Assembly: GCA_031549965.1 (NCBI GenBank)
Contig: JAVBPB010000124.1
Coordinates: 1-10,084 of the forward strand
DNA length: 10,084 nt
Source: JAVBPB01 sp031549965
GTDB taxonomy: Bacteria; Bacillota; Clostridia; Lachnospirales; Lachnospiraceae
Direction of reading: 5' to 3'
The notes under the pieces are model-generated. The model was not told the DNA's origin and did not search any database. It saw only the letters and a program-made list of their open reading frames with translations. Numbering within the stretch: position 1 is the first letter of the stretch; each line of letters opens with the position of its first letter. A program made the translations under genes and the position numbers. Shown here piece by piece: positions 5,122 to 10,084 of this stretch.

Positions 5122-6180
5122 ATGGAACAAAAAATCAAAGAGAGATATGGATTTATTGGTTTGGGAAGTATGGGAGGTAATGAAGCAAAGATTTTTTATG
5201 TAAATGGTTATCCTGTTATGGTTGGTAATACAGCACAATCAGATTTAGATAGTTTGGATTTACCAGATGATTGCAAGTATCATATTTTAAATGGGTATGG
5301 AAGTAGTAAAGATAGGAAGAAAGCAAAGCAACTATTAGCTGAAAATAATTATGAAAACTTTGACTTGCTTATCAATGAGATTAAAGAACGATTTAAGGAT
5401 TGTAAAATCATTTTCCTTATAGCAAGTTCTGGTGGTGGTTCAGGAAGTGGAATGTTACCAGCTATAGCCCAAAGATTATTAAGTGAAACGGATAAGATTG
5501 TTTGCGTAATAACATGCACACCAGATGACAATGCAAGTCTAAAGGAATTTATGAACTGTTATGAGTTTTTTCAAGAATTAGAATCTATTGATAGTAGAGC
5601 TGCCACGTTTATAATAGACAACAATAAAAACCGAAATAAGCTTGTGTTGAATGAGCAGTTTGCTTGTTACTTAGATGCATTTCTTACATCTGAAACCAAT
5701 TCTACACAAGGCGTTGTAGACAGAGCAGAAATCGAAAATGTACTGTCTCAAAAGGGAATGTGCATCATAAATAAATATGGCTCTGAAAATGCCACAACAC
5801 AAACAGTTATTGAAAAGATTAGAGAAAATATATATGCACCTTTAGAAGAAGATGGTGTTGTTGCCAATATAGCATTGATACAGTCAAATAATAAAGTACG
5901 TCTAAATGAGGTTGTAGATAATATTGGTAAACCATTAGCTACTTTTGAGGGGTTTGGATTAGATGCATCAGTTTTGGCGGTATCGGGATTATCCCTATGT
6001 TATAAGAAATTGGATGAAATTAAAAAGAAAATTGATGAAAACAAAGATGTTATTAAGCGAAATTTAACAGCTACAAATGAACGTAGATTAACAGATAGGA
6101 TTGATTTTTTAGGTGAGATTGAAACTAAAAAAACTCAGAGTGAGAAGAAGAAATCTACAAGAGATATGTTGTTTATGTGA
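5122..6180 (+). CDS. tubZ: TubZ-like tubulin/FtsZ-family GTPase
   Basis: A 352-residue cytomotive GTPase. N-terminal GLGSMGG (13-19) is the first nucleotide-binding loop. SSGGGSGSG (102-110) is the tubulin signature loop G-G-G-[ST]-G-[ST]-G. VVDRAEIENVL (198-208) aligns with the FtsZ T7 loop NLDFADVKTVM, supplying acidic residues D200 and E203 for GTP hydrolysis on the neighbouring subunit. A long charged helix (about 293-325) and a Lys-rich tail ending TRDMLFM follow; basic TubZ tails bind TubR. Length is close to the short TubZ of clostridial phage c-st (from memory) and unlike cell-division FtsZ in sequence and context. It would polymerise into filaments that move TubR-tubC complexes to segregate the element. 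GGAGGGA precedes the ATG, and the gene is translationally linked to tubR. TubZ is favoured over phage PhuZ because of the upstream winged-helix gene. Confidence 0.88.
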   Translation: MEQKIKERYGFIGLGSMGGNEAKIFYVNGYPVMVGNTAQSDLDSLDLPDDCKYHILNGYGSSKDRKKAKQLLAENNYENFDLLINEIKERFKDCKIIFLIASSGGGSGSGMLPAIAQRLLSETDKIVCVITCTPDDNASLKEFMNCYEFFQELESIDSRAATFIIDNNKNRNKLVLNEQFACYLDAFLTSETNSTQGVVDRAEIENVLSQKGMCIINKYGSENATTQTVIEKIRENIYAPLEEDGVVANIALIQSNNKVRLNEVVDNIGKPLATFEGFGLDASVLAVSGLSLCYKKLDEIKKKIDENKDVIKRNLTATNERRLTDRIDFLGEIETKKTQSEKKKSTRDMLFM

Positions 6181-6227
6181 TGTAATCAGAGTTTATACAC
6201 TAAAAAGAGAGAAAGTAAGAGTATATC

Positions 6228-6260
6228 AAATAATATATGGTATAAATCCATGCATTATTT
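6228..6260 (+). repeat. Hairpin in the gap after tubZ
   Basis: AAATAAT (6228-6234) and ATGG (6237-6240) pair with CCAT (6248-6251) and ATTATTT (6254-6260) across a 2x2 mismatch, with a 7-nt loop. No T tract follows. In the 135-bp tubZ-downstream gap it may be an mRNA processing or stability element, or a partial attenuator setting lower expression of the genes after tubZ. Confidence 0.35.
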
Positions 6261-6315
6261 ATAACAAGAAATATTAAGAAGAATTAAGAGAATTATTAAT
6301 TAGGAGGAATTTAAT

Positions 6316-6864
6316 ATGAAAGAAGAATATAGTGAAGAAATTTATTTGAAAGAATTAGAGAATGCAATTAAAAATAATAGTAATAAGAAGGCAAAGACAT
6401 TGGTGTCATATCAGTATTTGGAGCAAAAAAAATTATTGCAAAATGAGAAAATTATTTCGGAATTAAAAAGCATTGTTGAAAGAAAAATATTTTTTTCTGT
6501 AAAGAAAGAAGCTTATGAAACTTGTAAAAAAGTCGGTGTTGATTGTAAAAAACCGATGCATGATTTTAAGATTAACGAGAATGAATGTATTAAAATGGTT
6601 CCTATTTTTGAATATATGAAGTCTAAGAAATGGCTGAAAAAATATAACGCACCAAAGTTTAGACAAGCATATAACCATGTATATGGAAAAGAGTATAGTA
6701 GACTAGTAAAAAATATGAGTGACAAAACCAAGAAAGCAACGATGTTTAAACTCTATAGAAAGTATTACATGATTTTTATAGAGGATGGACAATTTCAACA
6801 TTGGATAGAAAAGCGAAATAGGAGAAAATCCAAAGTTAATGAAAGTCAAGATAGGGTGAAATAA
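6316..6864 (+). CDS. Unrecognised basic protein sharing a domain with the next gene
   Basis: A 182-residue, lysine-rich protein with no recognised family. Residues 1 to about 60 are a charged helical segment (possible coiled coil). Residues about 93-171 contain KMVPIFEYMK, then KFRQAYNHVYGKEYSRL, then MFKLYRKYYMIFI, a pattern repeated in the following protein. The end is basic (WIEKRNRRKSK), suggesting contact with nucleic acid. Start ATG with TAGGAGG 8 nt upstream. Position directly after tubZ matches that of tubY in phage c-st, but no MerR-like helix-turn-helix is evident, so a TubY role is not claimed. The next gene begins 4 bp after its stop. Confidence 0.75.
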   Translation: MKEEYSEEIYLKELENAIKNNSNKKAKTLVSYQYLEQKKLLQNEKIISELKSIVERKIFFSVKKEAYETCKKVGVDCKKPMHDFKINENECIKMVPIFEYMKSKKWLKKYNAPKFRQAYNHVYGKEYSRLVKNMSDKTKKATMFKLYRKYYMIFIEDGQFQHWIEKRNRRKSKVNESQDRVK

Positions 6865-6868
6865 ATAT

Positions 6869-7201
6869 ATGTCATACGGTAGAGTTTATATTAGTAATCT
6901 TCGCAATAAAATTACAGTGCTATTTGATGAACTTAAGAAAGATAATCAGCTAAGAGAGGATAAGTTCATTGAAGCATTCAAACAAAAATATCCTAAGGAT
7001 TATGCAATGCTTGAATATGAATGGGAGTTTAAGGTACATGAATTTAAGAAGAATAGAAAAGGACAACCTAAATCTCATCCAATAAGACCAGAAAAGATAT
7101 TAAGCAATATGTATAGAAATTATTACTTCAAATTAATTAAGCAACCGTCAATTAGAAAAGAAAGATCTAAAAGTGTAAATCATATTTGTACCAAGAAATA
7201 G
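6869..7201 (+). CDS. Unrecognised 110-aa basic protein, paralogue of the preceding domain
   Basis: No named family is recognised. Residues 14-45 (KITVLFDELKK, then KFIEAFKQKYPKDYAML) and 78-90 (LSNMYRNYYFKLI) match the order and spacing of residues 93-130 and 143-155 of the protein encoded just upstream. Between the two blocks it has a basic loop (FKKNRKGQPKSHPIR) that the upstream protein lacks. The C-terminus is Lys/Arg-rich. The ATG has AGGGTGA about 11 nt upstream and lies 4 bp after the previous stop, so the pair is probably co-translated. The two may form a heteromer. Confidence 0.75.
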   Translation: MSYGRVYISNLRNKITVLFDELKKDNQLREDKFIEAFKQKYPKDYAMLEYEWEFKVHEFKKNRKGQPKSHPIRPEKILSNMYRNYYFKLIKQPSIRKERSKSVNHICTKK

Positions 7202-7221
7202 TTATTAGATGAGGATAAATT

Positions 7222-7374
7222 ATGGACAGAAAAATCAAGTTAGTATATTCAGAAAAGTATAATCAGTTTTATAGTGTTTTAAGAGTAGATGAAGACATTG
7301 GTGTCTACTACATAAAGCTAACAAATAATCATTATGACAAAGCAATTAAAAGGCAAGAAATACTTCATATGTAG
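7222..7374 (+). CDS. 50-aa small protein
   Basis: This short ORF starts at ATG with GATGAGGA (GAGG 7 nt upstream), 20 bp after the previous stop. The sequence reads as alternating strands: KIKLVYSEKYNQFYSVLRV, then GVYYIKLTN, then YDKAIKRQEILHM, consistent with a small beta-barrel-like domain. The pattern LR-x-DED ... YIK ... AIK resembles the central part of the 79-aa protein at 4485. Function unknown. Good SD, operon position and protein-like composition support translation despite the length. Confidence 0.6.
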   Translation: MDRKIKLVYSEKYNQFYSVLRVDEDIGVYYIKLTNNHYDKAIKRQEILHM

Positions 7375-7446
7375 AAAAATAATAATTATGTCTATTGTTT
7401 AATGTACGATATCAACATCACTTCCTAACAACATTTTATAAGAATT

Positions 7447-8193
7447 ATGAATAGTAATAGTAGTGTTCAAGCCAAGATAGGTGAGTTAAAGAGTTTTAGG
7501 AAGAATATGTTAATAGATTCAGAAATAGCAATGCAAAGGCTAAAGGAATTATCAGAATGCATAGACAATGTTAAAGAAGATGATGCAATAAAGAAATTGC
7601 AAAGAGCAGCATTAGAGTTATACACAAGTATTACACCACAACAAATTATTACTGACAATAAGAGTACATATATTGATCAAATAATACCTAATGATATAAA
7701 GAAAATGGCATTGTCAAAAAGATTATTCGTAGAGCGTTCAGATGATTATTATGGCAATAAAGATTATAGGCATCCGTCTACAAAAGCAGAAAGACTAATA
7801 AAACAAGAAAGGCATCCTTGTGGATTTATTATTAAAGATAGATATGGTGTTGTAATAGCTGGGAATAAGTATGAGTTATCTTTAGAAAATACTATTGGGT
7901 TTATAAAATATTATGTTCCAATAAAATATGAAGGTTGCTATAAGAAGTTGTATCCAGTCCCTATGTCGTTAAGAAAGAAACGTCAGCTTGCAAGTTGCTA
8001 TGATATTCTTAAAGAACATGGACTTCATTATAAGAATGAACATAATTATTATTTTTGGGTATTGAATAAAAATAATAAAGTTGTAGCTGGTGGTAAAAAT
8101 GGGTTTGGATTCAAATGGTTACTTAAATATTGTAATCGGTTAAATGCACAGCCAAGGAAAAAGGATAATCAAGTAGTTGCTCATAAGGGATAA
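7447..8193 (+). CDS. Unrecognised 248-aa protein with an internal repeat
   Basis: No named family is recognised. Residues 1-75 are helical and charged (FRKNMLIDSEIAMQRLKEL and following), likely a coiled coil. Then two similar modules occur: residues about 123-156 (GFIIKDRYGVVIAGNK ... FIKYY) and about 200-229 (YFWVLNKNNKVVAGGK ... WLLKYC). Each is a beta hairpin with V-V-x-A-G-x-K followed by a helix with aromatic residues. A basic segment (SLRKKRQLA) lies between them and the C-terminus is Lys/Arg-rich, so nucleic acid binding is plausible. The ribosome-binding site for ATG 7447 is weak; a second ATG at 7507 has AGGAAG but only 3 nt away, so the start is uncertain. Confidence 0.75.
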   Translation: MNSNSSVQAKIGELKSFRKNMLIDSEIAMQRLKELSECIDNVKEDDAIKKLQRAALELYTSITPQQIITDNKSTYIDQIIPNDIKKMALSKRLFVERSDDYYGNKDYRHPSTKAERLIKQERHPCGFIIKDRYGVVIAGNKYELSLENTIGFIKYYVPIKYEGCYKKLYPVPMSLRKKRQLASCYDILKEHGLHYKNEHNYYFWVLNKNNKVVAGGKNGFGFKWLLKYCNRLNAQPRKKDNQVVAHKG

Positions 8194-8241
8194 ACGGGAT
8201 ATCAAGAGATAAAAGATAAAAACAAAAGGAGAATAATAGAT

Positions 8242-8658
8242 ATGGAATTAACAGATTTATCAAAAGCATTGGTAGAACAAAACAGTAAAGGTGATGGTTA
8301 CCAGATTCATTTGAATAGTGAAAACTTGGTACAAGAAATCAGCGAAAGAAATAATGACATTGAATTTGGTGACTTGTATTTCACAGAATGTAAAGTAATT
8401 GGAAGCACAGCATTACTTTCATTTGGAAATATGGGAAGAATGCCAGTTGACAAAAAAGAGGATGGAACAAATCTATATCCACCTGAAATTAATAGTAACT
8501 TGTTTGTTGATATGAGTAGGGTTGAAGTAATTGAAGAAGTAAAGGATTATCAAGATTGGTTTTCTTTTCACTCTACTAAAGTGATTAATATTTATATGTT
8601 TCCTCAAAATAACAATATGGATGGCAATAGAAATGTGTTAACTATTGGATTTATGTAA
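8242..8658 (+). CDS. Unrecognised 138-aa acidic beta-rich protein
   Basis: No family recognised. After a short N-terminal helix (LTDLSKALVEQ) the protein looks like a beta-sheet domain: YQIHL, FGDLYFTECKVIGSTALLSFGN, LFVDMSRVEVIEEV, KVINIYMF, NVLTIGFM. It is acidic, cytoplasmic by sequence and has no catalytic motif that I recognise. Start ATG with AAAAGGAG about 11 nt upstream. Its order of elements resembles that of the 110-aa protein at 9258, possibly a distant paralogue. Small acidic beta-rich proteins of mobile elements are often inhibitors of host or defence proteins; this is only a suggestion from context. Confidence 0.75.
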   Translation: MELTDLSKALVEQNSKGDGYQIHLNSENLVQEISERNNDIEFGDLYFTECKVIGSTALLSFGNMGRMPVDKKEDGTNLYPPEINSNLFVDMSRVEVIEEVKDYQDWFSFHSTKVINIYMFPQNNNMDGNRNVLTIGFM

Positions 8659-8672
8659 GAAAGGTAAAATCC

Positions 8673-8734
8673 TTCTCTATTTAGAGAATTAATATATAGA
8701 TGGAACTCCTGATATGGAAAGCTCATATCCCATC
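8673..8734 (+). repeat. Two hairpins between the 138-aa gene and the leader ORF
   Basis: TTCTCT (8673-8678)/AGAGAA (8683-8688) has a 4-nt loop. GATATG (8711-8716)/CATATC (8724-8729) has a 7-nt loop and is extended by GATGG (8699-8703)/CCATC (8730-8734) across a 7-nt bulge. Neither is followed by a T tract, so they are more likely mRNA structures than terminators. Confidence 0.35.
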
Positions 8735-8797
8735 AAAATTGTTAATCAAGAATCAATGAAAGGTTGAGTCTTCATATAAAGAAAGATGAGGAACTAT

Positions 8798-8872
8798 ATG
8801 AACAAAAAGGAAACAGTTAGTAAAATTATGGGGGGAATATTCAGAGTTTGGGATGAATCAACAAATGGTTGA
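8798..8872 (+). CDS. 24-aa leader ORF overlapping the next gene
   Basis: ATG at 8798 with GATGAGGA (GAGG 6 nt upstream) opens a 24-codon frame (MNKKETVSKIMGGIFRVWDE ...) that stops with TGA at 8870-8872, inside the following gene. The downstream gene has no good ribosome-binding site of its own. Ribosomes ending on the leader could restart at ATG 8853 or at ATG 8865, the latter 5 nt before the TGA. Alternatively the two frames were once a single gene split by a frameshift. Confidence 0.5.
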   Translation: MNKKETVSKIMGGIFRVWDESTNG

Positions 8873-9197
8873 TATATTGTATGATGATGCAATCAAATGT
8901 AATGTTCCAGAAGAACTTATTTTTGCAGGAATGAAATATCAACTTAATGAAGCTCTTGGTATTAAAGATGAAAAAGTAGTTGATGAAGTCGGTAAAAGCT
9001 TTATGAATTATTCTATAAATGATCGGAAGATTAGCAATGAACCATGTTCAGAAGAGCCAATAAAGAAAGTGATTGCAGAAGATATTATAGAAGATGGCAT
9101 TGATAATATACTAGAGGATTGTAACGATTTAATACCTGATATTAAAGTAGCTATTGAAAATAATATGCAAAAATATGTAGAGAAACACAATAAGTAA
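8853..9197 (+). CDS. Unrecognised 114-aa acidic protein
   Basis: No family recognised. The protein is acidic and mostly helical: MVDILYDDAIKCNVPEELIF, YQLNEALGI, then a Glu/Asp/Ile-rich middle (IAEDIIEDGIDNILEDCNDLI) and a C-terminal helix. The start is uncertain: ATG 8853 lacks a properly spaced SD (GGGGGAA is 16 nt away), and ATG 8865 overlaps the end of the 24-aa leader frame, favouring translation by coupling. A hairpin and a small beta-rich gene follow. Function unknown; the strong negative charge could suit a protein-protein interaction role. Confidence 0.7.
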   Translation: MNQQMVDILYDDAIKCNVPEELIFAGMKYQLNEALGIKDEKVVDEVGKSFMNYSINDRKISNEPCSEEPIKKVIAEDIIEDGIDNILEDCNDLIPDIKVAIENNMQKYVEKHNK

Positions 9198-9213
9198 ATA
9201 TTGATTTAAGTAT

Positions 9214-9234
9214 GGCGGTGCTTAAAGTGCCGCC
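9214..9234 (+). repeat. GC-rich hairpin in an AT-rich gap
   Basis: GGCGGTGC (9214-9221) and GTGCCGCC (9227-9234) pair over eight positions (two G-U) around a UUAAA loop. It is by far the most GC-rich spot in the area. No T tract follows, so intrinsic termination is unlikely; an mRNA stability or processing element is plausible. Confidence 0.5.
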
Positions 9235-9257
9235 TAGATGAAAGGTAAAATAACATT

Positions 9258-9590
9258 ATGGATAAATCAGAAAATGCAAGAAAGATATTAAATGATTTTA
9301 TGAATAGAAATCAAAGTTATGCCATTGACATTTATTTAAAACATATATCCTCAGATGCAATACTGGGAAGTTTTATTGTAACAAATCAATATACTTACAA
9401 TTTATCTGAAGAAAGTGAATGTAGTATTGAATGGAATGATAAGAATTGTAAAGTAAGAATATTATATGATGAAATTGCAGCTTGTTATGAAGAAAGAGAT
9501 GAATATAACAGTCATACAATTCATGTGATTATGAGAAATGGAATTAAAATAGACGTTGAGTGTTGTGGTATGCGATTGTTACATATGTAA
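9258..9590 (+). CDS. Unrecognised 110-aa beta-rich protein
   Basis: No family recognised. A short N-terminal helix (NARKILNDFMNR) is followed by strand-like segments: YAIDIYLKHIS, AILGSFIVTN, CSIEWNDKNCKVRILYDEIAACYEE, HTIHVIMRNGIKIDVECCGM. Four cysteines are present (CSIEW, NCKV, ACYE, ECCG has two more), without a spacing that suggests metal binding. The order of elements resembles the 138-aa protein at 8242. The SD (AAAGG, 12 nt upstream) is weak. The next gene has its AAGGAGG directly after this stop codon. Confidence 0.72.
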   Translation: MDKSENARKILNDFMNRNQSYAIDIYLKHISSDAILGSFIVTNQYTYNLSEESECSIEWNDKNCKVRILYDEIAACYEERDEYNSHTIHVIMRNGIKIDVECCGMRLLHM

Positions 9591-9606
9591 AAGGAGGAAA
9601 TAGGTT

Positions 9607-10084
9607 ATAGGTAAGATTATAGTGGTGGATTCACTTATGGGATCAGGGAAAACAACTTGGAGTATTCAATATATAAATGAAAGTATATTTGAAAATTTTT
9701 TGTATATTACACCGTTTCTAGATGAGGTTGATAGAATTATTAAAAATACAAAAAGAGAATTTAATCAACCCATTAATAAAGGTAATGGCAAGTTAGATTC
9801 AATTAATGATTTGTTAGCATGTCAAGAAGATATAGCATCAACGCATGAATTATTTAAACATTTAGATGAAGAAAGCCGAGAAAATATAAAAAATGGAAAT
9901 TATACATTGATTTTGGATGAAGTTTTAAATGTAATAGAACCTTATAATGTACAAAGTGATGATTTGAGATTATTAAAGGAAAGTGGTTGCGTTACTATTG
10001 AGGATGGTTTTGTTGTTTGGAATAAAGAAAAACTCAATTATGATACTAAATATAATGAGATAAAGAGATTAGCAGATAACAGAA
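9607..10084 (+). CDS. P-loop helicase-like ATPase, N-terminal part, apparent ATA start
   Basis: The first 159 residues of a nucleotide-binding protein that runs off the right edge. Reading from ATA 9607 gives MGKIIVVDSLMGSGKTT, with Walker A GSGKTT at residues 12-17, a motif FLYITPFLDEVDR at 31-43 (helicase motif Ia-like), IASTHELF at 76-83, and Walker B LILDEV at 101-106. This set fits the superfamily 2 DEAD-like helicase proteins found in clostridial phages and plasmids, probably acting in replication or recombination. The start is chosen because AAGGAGG (9591-9597) lies 9 nt before the ATA. The next in-frame candidates, GTG 9622 and GTG 9625, are 24-27 nt away and would remove the conserved first strand before Walker A. 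An in-frame TAG at 9601 excludes anything further upstream. Confidence 0.8.
   Translation, partial: MGKIIVVDSLMGSGKTTWSIQYINESIFENFLYITPFLDEVDRIIKNTKREFNQPINKGNGKLDSINDLLACQEDIASTHELFKHLDEESRENIKNGNYTLILDEVLNVIEPYNVQSDDLRLLKESGCVTIEDGFVVWNKEKLNYDTKYNEIKRLADNR

Noticed and set aside
5349..5531. Minus-strand 60-codon open frame opposite tubZ
   Set aside because: It is the reverse reading of the GGGSGSG region of tubZ, has no ribosome-binding site and no protein-like features beyond codon-bias shadow.
6463..6731. Two overlapping minus-strand frames of 71-72 codons opposite the 182-aa gene
   Set aside because: Phe- and Ile-rich products typical of reading Lys-rich AT-rich genes backwards; they overlap each other and lack initiation signals.
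6316..6864. TubY, the third protein of clostridial phage TubZ systems
   Set aside because: The position after tubZ fits, but I see no MerR-like helix-turn-helix at its N-terminus, so the name is not applied.
1..10084. CRISPR array, insertion sequence or rRNA/tRNA genes
   Set aside because: No regularly spaced repeat of 20-40 bp, no transposase motifs and no structural RNA signatures were seen on either strand.

Overview
The window is about 10 kb of very AT-rich DNA (roughly 70% A+T). Ribosome-binding sites are strong AAGGAGG types, TTG and apparently ATA start codons occur, intergenic regions are short, and sigma-A style promoters are present. This points to a low-GC Firmicute, most likely a clostridial or Lachnospiraceae-type gut anaerobe. 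The gene content (a short tyrosine recombinase, a TubR/TubZ-type partition pair, an XRE regulator, a phage/plasmid-type P-loop helicase-like protein and many unrecognised small proteins) suggests a large plasmid, phage-plasmid or integrative element rather than core chromosome. No replication initiator is recognised inside the window.

Left part (1-2986). The window opens with the C-terminal end of a DUF4160-like protein and a clear terminator, then a small convergent minus-strand ORF. A 192-aa tyrosine recombinase without an N-terminal arm-binding domain follows. It is preceded by an array of AGGAACT motifs (one inverted, three direct) that looks like its own binding or resolution site. After a perfect 12-bp stem terminator comes an unrecognised 313-aa protein with one C-terminal membrane segment. 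Then follow about 550 bp without a supportable gene.

Middle part (2987-4484). An XRE-family regulator is encoded on the minus strand with its own terminator. Its promoter (TTGACT-N17-TATAAT) has an 18-bp near-palindrome filling the spacer, a candidate autorepression operator. Facing away from it, a plus-strand promoter (TTGACA-N17-TATTAT) points into the long operon on the right. In the roughly 300-nt leader that this promoter would produce there is an opposing promoter and a minus-strand terminator. Together they predict an antisense RNA of about 115 nt with two successive hairpins that share the same six-base loop.

Right part (4485-10084). All genes run on the plus strand, mostly closely spaced: a small basic protein, tubR (winged-helix DNA/TubZ adaptor), tubZ (tubulin/FtsZ-like GTPase), two adjacent proteins sharing a duplicated domain, a 50-aa ORF, a 248-aa protein with an internal repeat, four small acidic or beta-rich proteins including a 24-aa leader ORF that overlaps its downstream gene, and the start of a P-loop helicase-like protein that seems to begin with ATA. 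The likely theme is maintenance of the element: the recombinase could resolve multimers, TubRZ would segregate copies, and the XRE regulator and candidate antisense RNA would set expression of the right-hand operon. The functions of the small proteins after tubZ are unknown.
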